The position numbers were made by a program, and so were the translations under genes. The notes beneath the pieces were generated by a model. It searched no databases. It had not been told where the DNA came from and saw only the letters and a list, made by a program, of their open reading frames with translations. A stretch of 42,288 bases of DNA, taken from Salinivirga sp964413185 (GTDB taxonomy: Bacteria > Bacteroidota > Bacteroidia > Bacteroidales > Salinivirgaceae). Position 1 is the first letter of the stretch. The number at the start of each line of letters is the position of its first letter. Below, piece by piece: positions 17,569 through 25,672 of this stretch. The stretch covers positions 1 through 42,288 of the forward strand of contig CAYPSX010000010.1 of NCBI GenBank assembly GCA_964413185.1, written 5' to 3'.

Positions 17569-18906
17569 CTATTTATGGATATTCTCACTTATTGGAAGTT
17601 CAAATTCTTCTATCATTTTAAGATTCATGGTTTCCAATTTTTGCATTACCGGTTCATAGACCTCTTCTACTACCGGACGATAAACGCCTGAGAGATTAAT
17701 CTCCCCTTTTAATATGAGGTCTACTGCTATGGCAGCCGGCAGGGCAACTGTACGGGCAATAGAAGTGTGCTTATCGGGATCGCCAAAATCGAGCATACGC
17801 GATTTTATTACTTCTTTGCTTCCATCTTTCCATTTAACCAAAAACACGTGCTGCATGGCCACCATGTCGCGATCTTTAGGATCCATCCACATTTTATCGA
17901 TCATGAGGTCTGAGGTTATTTCGAATGGACTGGTTTTTCCTTTTTTCATATCGGTTTCGTCCAACAATCCAAGGAATTCGAGCGACTTAAGGGATGCTGA
18001 TTTGGCTGTGAGACCCATTTTTTCAGCTATACCTTTTACAAGATCTTTATCTTGTATTCCGGTTACCTTTCTTACAAAGTCAGCATACGTATAACCGGAA
18101 TAATCGTCTTCCTCTGTGGAAATCAGGTTCAATCGTTTAATTAAATCAAGAGTTTCACACCAATATTTAAAGCGGAATGTGCCCCTGAAAATGGTTTTTA
18201 CTTCGGGAATTCCATAAATATCTATGTAATCAATTGAATTTCTGTTCGGGTAAATGTCCATGGTGCCGACATCCGGAAAATTGTATTCAAAAATATCCTG
18301 AAAAAGTTTTTCGGGCTCTACATAAACTTCTTTTCCTTTATACAAATATTTAGCATCATTTTTACTTGCGAGAATTACGCCTTTAGGGCTCCAGGAAAAT
18401 TTGTACCCCAGCGGATTTTTAATAGCTTCCGGAGCAGGCAATGCACCGGTAATGGAGTAAAATTCCTCAATTTCGCCGCCCTTTTTGTGAACTTTATCGA
18501 TAATGCGCATGGCAGACATGTGATCAATACCGGGGTCTACGCCAATTTCATTCAGCAATAAAACACCTTTTTCATTTGCCTCATTATGCAGAGCCTGCAT
18601 TTCGGGTTTCACATAAGATGTGGTAACCATGTGCTTTTTAAATTCGAGACATACCTTAGCTACCATCACATGAAACTTGTATGGTAAAAGGCTCACGGCC
18701 AGATCGTGGGTCTTCATTAACTCACGCAACCCTTTTTCATCTTCCGCGTCCCAGGAAACAAATCGGCCATTCGAATGATTGCCAATTAATGCTTTACCTC
18801 TTTTTTCATTGATTGCGGCTACGGTTACTAAATAATTTTGCTCGAGTAAATATTCGATTATTGGGCCTGCTACCATACCAGAACCCAGAATTAATACGCT
18901 TTTCAT
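17569..18906 (-). CDS. saccharopine dehydrogenase-like oxidoreductase
   Basis: A 445-residue protein. The N-terminal Rossmann motif LILGSGMVAGPIIEYL and the long C-terminal saccharopine dehydrogenase domain (NEIGVDPGIDHMSAMRIID, GALPAPEAIKNPLGYKFSWSP) match the LYS9/saccharopine reductase family. Family members interconvert saccharopine with lysine or aminoadipate semialdehyde; homologous bacterial enzymes may act in lysine degradation or polyamine (carboxynorspermidine-type) pathways, so the exact reaction is open. The frame can open at TTG 18912, but the ATG at 18906 directly precedes the Rossmann strand and is preferred. No pathway neighbours are visible. Confidence 0.85.
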   Translation of the reverse strand: MKSVLILGSGMVAGPIIEYLLEQNYLVTVAAINEKRGKALIGNHSNGRFVSWDAEDEKGLRELMKTHDLAVSLLPYKFHVMVAKVCLEFKKHMVTTSYVKPEMQALHNEANEKGVLLLNEIGVDPGIDHMSAMRIIDKVHKKGGEIEEFYSITGALPAPEAIKNPLGYKFSWSPKGVILASKNDAKYLYKGKEVYVEPEKLFQDIFEYNFPDVGTMDIYPNRNSIDYIDIYGIPEVKTIFRGTFRFKYWCETLDLIKRLNLISTEEDDYSGYTYADFVRKVTGIQDKDLVKGIAEKMGLTAKSASLKSLEFLGLLDETDMKKGKTSPFEITSDLMIDKMWMDPKDRDMVAMQHVFLVKWKDGSKEVIKSRMLDFGDPDKHTSIARTVALPAAIAVDLILKGEINLSGVYRPVVEEVYEPVMQKLETMNLKMIEEFELPISENIHK

Positions 18907-19173
18907 ATTCAATAATTTATATTTCCAAAGTGCTTAACTATTTCTGGTTTATTCAAATTTTTGAGAAAACAAAGTATACATCAATCTAAAAAAATAATAT
19001 CAGCGAAAATAAAAGTTTATAAGAGAGAGAAAAAGTATTTTGCATTTTTTTCACAGAAGCTTTAACAAGTTTTGTTGCATTTACACATATTAACATGTAT
19101 TTTTGACAGCGTTTTATTATTTCGGGTCGAAAATAATACAAATATGAATTTTTTACGGTAAAATGATTTAGGT
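18907..19173. other. divergent intergenic region
   Basis: A 267-nt AT-rich spacer between divergent genes. It holds a candidate promoter for the C1B peptidase gene (19071-19105). I see no convincing promoter for the saccharopine dehydrogenase-like gene and no RNA gene. Short open frames on the minus strand here are A/T-driven and unsupported. Confidence 0.5.
19071..19105 (+). promoter_or_regulatory. promoter of C1B peptidase gene
   Basis: TTTGTTG at 19071-19077 followed by TATTTTTG at 19098-19105. TTG to the -7 box is 20 nt, in line with the Bacteroidota consensus. The start codon is 68 nt downstream, giving a moderate 5' leader. Confidence 0.5.
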
Positions 19174-20565
19174 ATGAAAAAGATATGGACTGCACTCGTA
19201 ATACTTAGTTTTGTTGCTGTTGCCTCAGCCCAAAAAGGCAATATCACAACCGAAATGGTCAAAGAAATGCGCAAAGCTTTCGAGGCTGATCAAAGCAACG
19301 AAATGCGCATGAATGCAATATCAAACAACAGTATTAAAGAAATAGCGCTGAATAGGAACAACCTCTCTGAAATTGAGCATCATTTTAAATATAAAGTTGA
19401 TGTGAAAGGCATTACCGACCAAAAAAAATCCGGAAGGTGCTGGCTTTTTACAAGCCTTAATGTAATCAGGCCAAAGGTAATTGATAAATACAACCTTTCT
19501 GATTTTCGTTTTTCCAAAAATTATTTGTTTTTCTGGGATCAGTTTGAAAAAGCCAACTTGTTTTTGCAAAATATTATTGCACACGCTGACGAAGATATCG
19601 ACAGCCGATACAACCAATGGCTACTGAAATCGCCTGTTGGTGATGGCGGTGTTTGGAACTCTTTTACAAACCTTGTGACAAAATACGGACTTGTTCCAGA
19701 AACTGAAATGCCCGAAACACACAACTCAGAGAATACAGGAAATATGCGCCGTCTGATAAGAAGGAAACTTAGGGAATATGCACTTGAGTTACGCAACATG
19801 CAAGCAGAAGGCAAAAAATACAAAGCCCTTGAAAGTCGAAAAGTTGAAATGATGGGCGTTATATACAAAATGCTCGCCCTTAACCTGGGTCAACCACCGG
19901 AAAGCTTCGATTACCGGTTTGTAGATAAGGATGATAATATTGGGGAATCAAAATCTTACACACCAATGGAGTTTGCCAAAACCATACTTCCTGATGTAAA
20001 TTATGAAGATTATATTATGCTCATGAACGATCCTACGCGTGAGTATTATAAATTGTATGAAATAGAAAACGACCGTAATGTAATGGAAGGTGTAAACTGG
20101 ACGTATATCAACCTGCCAAATAAAGACATAAAAAAATATGCCACAGAATCGATCAAAAACAACGATGCGATGTATGCATCATGCGATGTAGGCAAACAAC
20201 TAAATAGCAAAATTGGCTTTCTGGACACCGACAATTACGATTACGAAAAAATATATAATGTAGCTTTTGGCATGGATAAAAAAGCGCGTATATTGAGCCG
20301 GGAAAGCGGCTCGAGTCATGGAATGGCACTGATAGCTGTTGATGTAGACAATGCCGGGCAGCCCACAAAATGGCAATTTGAAAACAGCTGGGGAAGCTCA
20401 AGCGGGCACAATGGTTACCTGACATTTACAGATAGTTGGTTCAATGAATATATGTTCAGGGTTGTAGTACTCAAAAAATATTTACCGGAAGATGTGTTAA
20501 AAATACTGGAACAAAAGCCAACTGTTCTTCCTCCATGGGATCCAATGTTCAATGCTGACAATTAG
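19174..20565 (+). CDS. exported C1B (bleomycin hydrolase-like) cysteine aminopeptidase
   Basis: A 463-residue papain-fold peptidase of subfamily C1B. The N-terminus is a signal peptide (WTALVILSFVAVASAQ). The active site is complete: Q83 and C89 in DQKKSGRCWLF, H382 in SGSSHGMALIAVD and N404 in ENSWG. Length fits PepC/bleomycin hydrolase, which form hexameric aminopeptidases and are normally cytosolic; this copy is predicted to be exported. It is a single gene with its own promoter candidate, followed by a 98-nt spacer. Confidence 0.9.
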   Translation: MKKIWTALVILSFVAVASAQKGNITTEMVKEMRKAFEADQSNEMRMNAISNNSIKEIALNRNNLSEIEHHFKYKVDVKGITDQKKSGRCWLFTSLNVIRPKVIDKYNLSDFRFSKNYLFFWDQFEKANLFLQNIIAHADEDIDSRYNQWLLKSPVGDGGVWNSFTNLVTKYGLVPETEMPETHNSENTGNMRRLIRRKLREYALELRNMQAEGKKYKALESRKVEMMGVIYKMLALNLGQPPESFDYRFVDKDDNIGESKSYTPMEFAKTILPDVNYEDYIMLMNDPTREYYKLYEIENDRNVMEGVNWTYINLPNKDIKKYATESIKNNDAMYASCDVGKQLNSKIGFLDTDNYDYEKIYNVAFGMDKKARILSRESGSSHGMALIAVDVDNAGQPTKWQFENSWGSSSGHNGYLTFTDSWFNEYMFRVVVLKKYLPEDVLKILEQKPTVLPPWDPMFNADN

Positions 20566-20663
20566 TTCATGTAATAAAAAGCACGTATTTTAAAAGTAAC
20601 ATTTTACCAAAAAAATTAGTCTGGCAAGAAAAAGAATCTGCCCAGCCTCATTTATTCAGGGAT

Positions 20664-21767
20664 ATGCAAATAAGAAAAACCAATACTCAAACCTCAAGAA
20701 TAATAAAGATAGGGGAAAAAGCCAGGCAGTTGCAACAAGAAGAGAACAAACCTTACTTAATGTTGCATAGGGGAGTTAATGCAGTAGTCAATATTGACAT
20801 TAACTCAATTGCCCGCTCTATTGACTTCAACAGCAACGACATACAAGTTTACCCGGGAACAGCTGGCAAAGAAAAACTGCGCTGTGCCATATCTGACAGT
20901 TATTTTAACGGTGAGGCCAATACCGACAACATTCTTGTTACACCCGGCGGAATTAGCGGGTTAGACATTACGTTTCAAAATTTAAATGTAGAATCAGTGG
21001 CTGTTCCAACATTTTTTTGGGGTTCGTATGCGCAATTGGCCAATATGCGCAAACGCAAACTCACTACTTATCCAACATTACAGTCGCTCATTAAATACCC
21101 GCACAAATACAACAACCAACTTGTAATAATTTGCGATCCGGGCAACCCGCTTGGAGAAAAATACCCGGACGAAGATGTATTTAACGCAGCAGACAGACTT
21201 TATCAGGAAAACACAACCGTATTAATTGACAGCCCTTACAGAAGAATATTTTACGATCATCATGATGATTTTCATAAAAAACTCCTTGATTATCCCAATG
21301 TAATTATTGTAGACAGTTTTAGTAAGTCACTAGGGCTTAGCGGTCAGCGCATTGGGTTTCTACATTGCCCGAACAATGAATTCATAAATGAAGCACGTCA
21401 GCGCCTGCTTTATGCCACAAACGGTGTAAATGCTTTTGCCCAGGAGCTTGTTTATGCGTTGCTTTCAACTGAAGAAGGAAAAGAAGCTGCGAGCCAATTC
21501 AGGCAAAAAACAGTAAAGGATATCACGAAAAACATCAATTTTTTGATTAACAACAACCTGCTATCCACCGAATTTTATAGAAATAGCAAACCATTAGGTA
21601 TTTTTGCGAGTATAAACAAATCAGAAGAGGCGTTACTCGCCAAAAGAATCAGTGCAGTATCGATGGCATATTTCACACTTGACAAAGAAAAAGTCAGGAA
21701 TCATTCCCGCATATGTGTATCGGTACCGCACGAAAGATTTGTAAAGTACTTAAAACTAATGGTTTAA
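20664..21767 (+). CDS. PLP-dependent class I/II aminotransferase
   Basis: A 367-residue fold-type I aminotransferase. The PLP-binding lysine is K221 in SFSKSLGLSGQRIGF. Also present are the cofactor-contacting asparagine in CDPGNPLGEKYP, Asp and Tyr in LIDSPYRRIF, and a C-terminal arginine (R349, HSRICVSVP) in the position that binds the substrate alpha-carboxylate. This points to an amino-acid substrate instead of a nucleotide sugar (sugar aminotransferases of the DegT family look different). It lies 5 nt upstream of the AsnB-type gene, so it is the first gene of the exopolysaccharide locus or of a two-gene amino-acid module within it. Exact substrate unknown. Confidence 0.8.
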   Translation: MQIRKTNTQTSRIIKIGEKARQLQQEENKPYLMLHRGVNAVVNIDINSIARSIDFNSNDIQVYPGTAGKEKLRCAISDSYFNGEANTDNILVTPGGISGLDITFQNLNVESVAVPTFFWGSYAQLANMRKRKLTTYPTLQSLIKYPHKYNNQLVIICDPGNPLGEKYPDEDVFNAADRLYQENTTVLIDSPYRRIFYDHHDDFHKKLLDYPNVIIVDSFSKSLGLSGQRIGFLHCPNNEFINEARQRLLYATNGVNAFAQELVYALLSTEEGKEAASQFRQKTVKDITKNINFLINNNLLSTEFYRNSKPLGIFASINKSEEALLAKRISAVSMAYFTLDKEKVRNHSRICVSVPHERFVKYLKLMV

Positions 21768-21772
21768 TTTTA

Positions 21773-23650
21773 ATGTGTGGTATAACAGGATATTGGCTTA
21801 AATCGGGAAATGCATCACAAAATCTACAAGGGTTAAAAAAAGCTGTACAGCGTTTAAACAAGCGCGGACCGGACTTTGCAGGCTTCTATAACCACAACAA
21901 CGTAGCTCTTGGGCATGCACGCCTGTCTATTATCGATACTTCGGCAGCTGCGAACCAGCCGTTTACCGATGAAAGCGGGAATTTCACGATAATTTTCAAC
22001 GGAGAAATATACAATTTTTTACAACTCCGCAAGCAGCTGGAAAAAGAAGGCGTTACGTTCCGCACAAATTCAGATACAGAAGTTCTTCTTGAAACATACA
22101 AAAAACATAAAAACCAAACCCCGGAGCTACTGAACGGGTTCTTTACTTTTTCCATTTTTGATAAAAAAAACAACGAAGTATTCATTGCCCGCGACCGATT
22201 AGGAATAAAACCACTCTACCTATACGAAGATTCCAACCAAATTTGTTTTGCATCTGAAATTAAGGCCCTTTTGGAACTCGGGATAGACAAAACTCCGGAT
22301 TTTATCTCGATACACAGGTACTTTCAGTTAAACTATATACCAGGGCCACGAACAATTTTAGAAAATGTAAAACATGTTGAGCCGGGTACATTTATTACCA
22401 TCAAAAACGGAACAATAAAAAAGACACACTATTACAAACCACCACAGGAACCAACATACACAGGAGGTTACAAAGAAGCTCAACAAACGCTTAAATCCAT
22501 AATGCTTACATCGGTAGAACGCAGACTTATTGCCGATGTGCCTGTAGGAACTTTTCTAAGCGGGGGCATTGACTCCTCCATCATTGCCACTTTAACCGCC
22601 AAGCTAAACCCCAACATCGAAAGTTTCTCCATTGGTTTTCCGGATGAACCCTATTATGATGAAACACAATATGCCAGGGCGGTTGCCCAAAAAGCAGGTT
22701 TAAAACACCATATCGTTGGAGTTCACTCAAAAGATATGCTAAATGTTTTACCAGATGTACTTTCCTACATGGATCAACCATTTGCCGATTCAAGTGCATT
22801 ACCGGTTTTCATTCTTTCAAAAATTATAAAAAAGCATGTAACCGTAGCCCTTTCGGGCGATGGAGCCGATGAGCTTTTCGGCGGTTACCGTAAACACATG
22901 GCTCACAAAAGAGCAATGAGCCGGTCAATCGTAAATACACTTGTAAAAACTGCAGAACCGATCTTTCACTTAACGCCCCAGTCAAGACAAAATAAAATAT
23001 CAGATAAAGCCCGACAGGCACTTCGATTTAGTCAGGGTGCTAAAAAGAAAGGGATTGAACGCTACTGGTTTTGGGCAAGCATATCACCTCAGGCTTACAG
23101 CAATGAATTGCTTAAAACAAAATGGCCCGCGTCTGATAAAAAACCATGGGATGATTTAGAACTGAATATTCCGGTCAAACATCAATTACACCACATTCTT
23201 AATGCAGATGTAAAAATGCTTCTGCCTGGCGATATGCTCACAAAAGTTGATATGATGTCAATGGCCAACAGCCTCGAAGTGAGGGTTCCGTTTCTCGATC
23301 ACGAATTGGTCGATTTTGCAATGCAATTGCCCGAAAACTTCAAAATCAAAGAACATCAACAAAAAAGAATTTTATTAGATACATTCAAAAATGAGCTTCC
23401 GGAAATATTACATAAAAGGCCAAAAAAAGGATTTGAAGTACCATTGGCCAATTGGTTCAGAAAAGAATTGAACACTTACATATTTGACGAGCTCCTTGAA
23501 AGAAAAACCATCGAAAACCAAAATATATTCAATTACCACACTATTCACAAACTAAGAAAGCAATTAATGAGCCCAAGCCCCGGCGATGCACCGGCAAGAT
23601 TATGGGCGCTGATTGTTTTCCAGGAGTGGTGGAACCGGAACATGAATTAA
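21773..23650 (+). CDS. asnB: glutamine-hydrolysing asparagine synthetase / AsnB-type amidotransferase
   Basis: A 625-residue two-domain enzyme. The N-terminal glutaminase domain starts exactly with MCGITGYW, so Cys2 becomes the N-terminal nucleophile; this fixes the start at 21773 although the frame is open from 21713. RGPDFAG, GHARLSIID and FNGEIYNF follow. The synthetase domain has the pyrophosphatase loop SGGIDSS (from residue 263) and SGDGADELFGGY. The length matches long AsnB/AsnO enzymes. It makes asparagine from aspartate, ATP and glutamine, or amidates another carboxylate, as AsnB-like enzymes in polysaccharide clusters are thought to do. Flanked by the aminotransferase (5 nt) and the glycosyltransferase (5 nt). 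Confidence 0.9.
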   Translation: MCGITGYWLKSGNASQNLQGLKKAVQRLNKRGPDFAGFYNHNNVALGHARLSIIDTSAAANQPFTDESGNFTIIFNGEIYNFLQLRKQLEKEGVTFRTNSDTEVLLETYKKHKNQTPELLNGFFTFSIFDKKNNEVFIARDRLGIKPLYLYEDSNQICFASEIKALLELGIDKTPDFISIHRYFQLNYIPGPRTILENVKHVEPGTFITIKNGTIKKTHYYKPPQEPTYTGGYKEAQQTLKSIMLTSVERRLIADVPVGTFLSGGIDSSIIATLTAKLNPNIESFSIGFPDEPYYDETQYARAVAQKAGLKHHIVGVHSKDMLNVLPDVLSYMDQPFADSSALPVFILSKIIKKHVTVALSGDGADELFGGYRKHMAHKRAMSRSIVNTLVKTAEPIFHLTPQSRQNKISDKARQALRFSQGAKKKGIERYWFWASISPQAYSNELLKTKWPASDKKPWDDLELNIPVKHQLHHILNADVKMLLPGDMLTKVDMMSMANSLEVRVPFLDHELVDFAMQLPENFKIKEHQQKRILLDTFKNELPEILHKRPKKGFEVPLANWFRKELNTYIFDELLERKTIENQNIFNYHTIHKLRKQLMSPSPGDAPARLWALIVFQEWWNRNMN

Positions 23651-23655
23651 AATAT

Positions 23656-24887
23656 ATGCCTATGCCTAAAGTTCTACGTATCATAAACAGATTTAACCTC
23701 GGGGGGCCTACATATAATGCAGCCTATCTAACAAAATACCTACAGGATAAAGGTTTTGAAACCAAGTTGGTTGGTGGGGTTTCGCAGGAATCAGAAGCCG
23801 ACTCAACTTTCATTCTCGATCAATTGGGCGTAAAAGCTGAAATTATCCCTGAAATGCAGCGTTCGTTGAACCTCATAAACGACCGGAAAGCCTATTTGAA
23901 AATCCGCGAAATAATTAAAGAGTTCAAACCTGACATAGTGCACACCCATGCATCAAAAGCGGGCACACTGGGCCGGCTGGCAGCCATCCAGCAAAAAGTT
24001 CCGGTTATATTGCATACGTTCCACGGGCATGTATTCCACTCCTATTTTTCAGGCGCCAAAACATCTATATTCAAAAAAATAGAGCAGTACCTGGCCGGTA
24101 AAAGCACAAAAATAATAGCGATTAGCAATAAACAAAAAACGGAACTTTCAGATGAATTCAATATCGCACCCCGCGATAAATTCGAAGTTATTCCATTGGG
24201 TTTCGACNNNNNNNNNNCGACTTGTCGCGTTTCAGGGGCGATCTTACAGACAAGAGGGAAAAATTCAGAAAACGCTGGCAACTTGAAGATGCCGATTTTG
24301 TAATAAGCATAGTTGGAAGACTTGTGCCGGTAAAAAATCACAAACTATTTATTGAATCGATAGCGCGCCTCAAAAAAACCTCGAAAAAACGAATAAAAGC
24401 CATAATTGTGGGCGATGGCGAGTTAAGAGAAGCACTCATACACCATTGTAAGCTGGCCGGACTAATTGCCCAAACAAACGGGACTCACATGCCCGATGCC
24501 GATGTAATTTTTACCTCGTGGTTGCGCGATGTAGATGAAGTTTATGCCGGGAGCGAGCTTGCTGCACTCACTTCTTTTAACGAAGGAACACCTGTTAGCC
24601 TGATTGAAGCCCTTGCAGCCGGCAAGCCGGTTGTTTCAACAAGAGTAGGCGGAATTGAAGACGTAGTACAGCACAAAGCCAATGGCCTTTTGGTTCCATC
24701 GGACAACATAAATAAGTTTTACAAAGGTCTCGAAAGCCTCTGTTGCAACGATGACCTCAGAATAAAAATGGCACTTAAAGCCAAAAAAAGTATAAACGGC
24801 CAATTCAGTTATGACCGATTGATTGAAGATACGGCAAGGTTATACAACAAGTTATTAGTCAAAGAACATAAAAACAATTATCTTTGA
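23656..24887 (+). CDS. GT4 family glycosyltransferase, interrupted by assembly gap
   Basis: A GT-B glycosyltransferase of family 4. The N-terminal half (RIINRFNLGGPTYNAAYL, DIVHTHASKAGTLGR, FHGHVFHSYFSG) and the C-terminal half (SIVGRLVPVKNH, IVGDGELR, EGTPVSLIEALAAGKPVVS) together make one complete enzyme. Ten Ns at 24208-24217 shift the frame. The left flank ends in CGAC and the right flank begins with CGAC; fusing them gives GFDLSRFRGD in frame and a 405-residue protein of normal length. It is therefore one gene, not two fragments or a pseudogene. The start is 5 nt after the AsnB stop; a second ATG lies two codons later. It probably adds a sugar to the lipid-linked repeat unit; sugar unknown. 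Confidence 0.88.
24208..24217. other. 10-N assembly gap inside the glycosyltransferase gene
   Basis: Ten Ns join two contig ends. Both sides carry the same four bases (CGAC at 24204-24207 and 24218-24221), and deleting the Ns plus one copy (14 bases) restores the reading frame. The gap is therefore probably a scaffolding placeholder with no missing sequence. Confidence 0.9.
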
Positions 24888-24905
24888 AGATTCAAAAAAT
24901 GAAAG

Positions 24906-25670
24906 ATGAGAAATTTGATACCAACAAAATGGCTTTGGCTCATTATTCCTTTAGCAGCAATAAGTTCTTGCAACGTATTGCAGCCCAATCGTATGTTTGA
25001 AACCCCGAAAGACTTTCAATTCAACGATTTCGAACCCACTGAAAATAAGGAGTATAAACTCCAACCCTACGATATTTTAAGCCTGAGTATTTCTACAAAT
25101 GATGGCTATAAGTTAATCAATACCGGCGATGTACAAGGTGGCGGAAACCGCACCAACCGCAGAATGGAGGTTGAATACCTGATAGAATACGATGGAAAAG
25201 TAAAAGTTCCGACATTGGGCAGAATTGAAGTTGCCGGCAAAACAATACGCGAGGCTGAAAAGTTTTTGGAAGAAAAATATGCAGCCTATTACAAAAATCC
25301 GTTTGTTCTCATCCGTGTCAATAACCGAAAAGTATTTGTTTTTAAATCAGGTGGAGAAAACGGAACGGTAATCAATATTCCCGAAGACAGGTTAACGCTC
25401 GTAGAGGCACTGGCCATGAGTGGAGGAATTCCCCAAAGCGACAAAGCGTACCATATTAAATTGATTCGCGGAGACTTAAGCGACCAACCCAAAGTATACA
25501 AATACAATATATCATCGTTGAGCGATATCCAGGGCAGTAATTTACTACTGCAAGCAAACGACATTATATATGTAGAAAGCAGACCACGTTATGTAAAAAG
25601 AGCTATGAGCGAAGTCGCACCCTATCTCTCGCTACTATCAACTATATTACTGATTTACAATTTATTTTAA
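24906..25670 (+). CDS. polysaccharide export outer-membrane lipoprotein (Wza-like)
   Basis: A 254-residue Poly_export protein. A signal peptide ends in a lipobox with Cys22 (AISSC). The export domain begins near EYKLQPYDILSLSI, and SLBB-type repeats follow (GKVKVPTLGRIEVAGKT, and FVFKSGGENGTVINIP to VEALAMSGG). The C-terminus has one hydrophobic helix (YLSLLSTILLIYNLF) suited to crossing the outer membrane. Wza-type proteins form the outer-membrane pore for exopolysaccharide. It ends 2 nt before the Wzc-like gene, its expected partner. Confidence 0.93.
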   Translation: MRNLIPTKWLWLIIPLAAISSCNVLQPNRMFETPKDFQFNDFEPTENKEYKLQPYDILSLSISTNDGYKLINTGDVQGGGNRTNRRMEVEYLIEYDGKVKVPTLGRIEVAGKTIREAEKFLEEKYAAYYKNPFVLIRVNNRKVFVFKSGGENGTVINIPEDRLTLVEALAMSGGIPQSDKAYHIKLIRGDLSDQPKVYKYNISSLSDIQGSNLLLQANDIIYVESRPRYVKRAMSEVAPYLSLLSTILLIYNLF

Positions 25671-25672
25671 TC

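Noticed and set aside
19021..19170. Short minus-strand open frames in the divergent spacer before the C1B peptidase gene.
   Set aside because: They are A/T-driven, overlap the promoter candidate and the start of the peptidase gene, and show no domain.
23602..24887. Two separate partial glycosyltransferase genes or a frameshifted pseudogene.
   Set aside because: The break coincides exactly with the Ns, and collapsing the shared CGAC restores a full-length protein.
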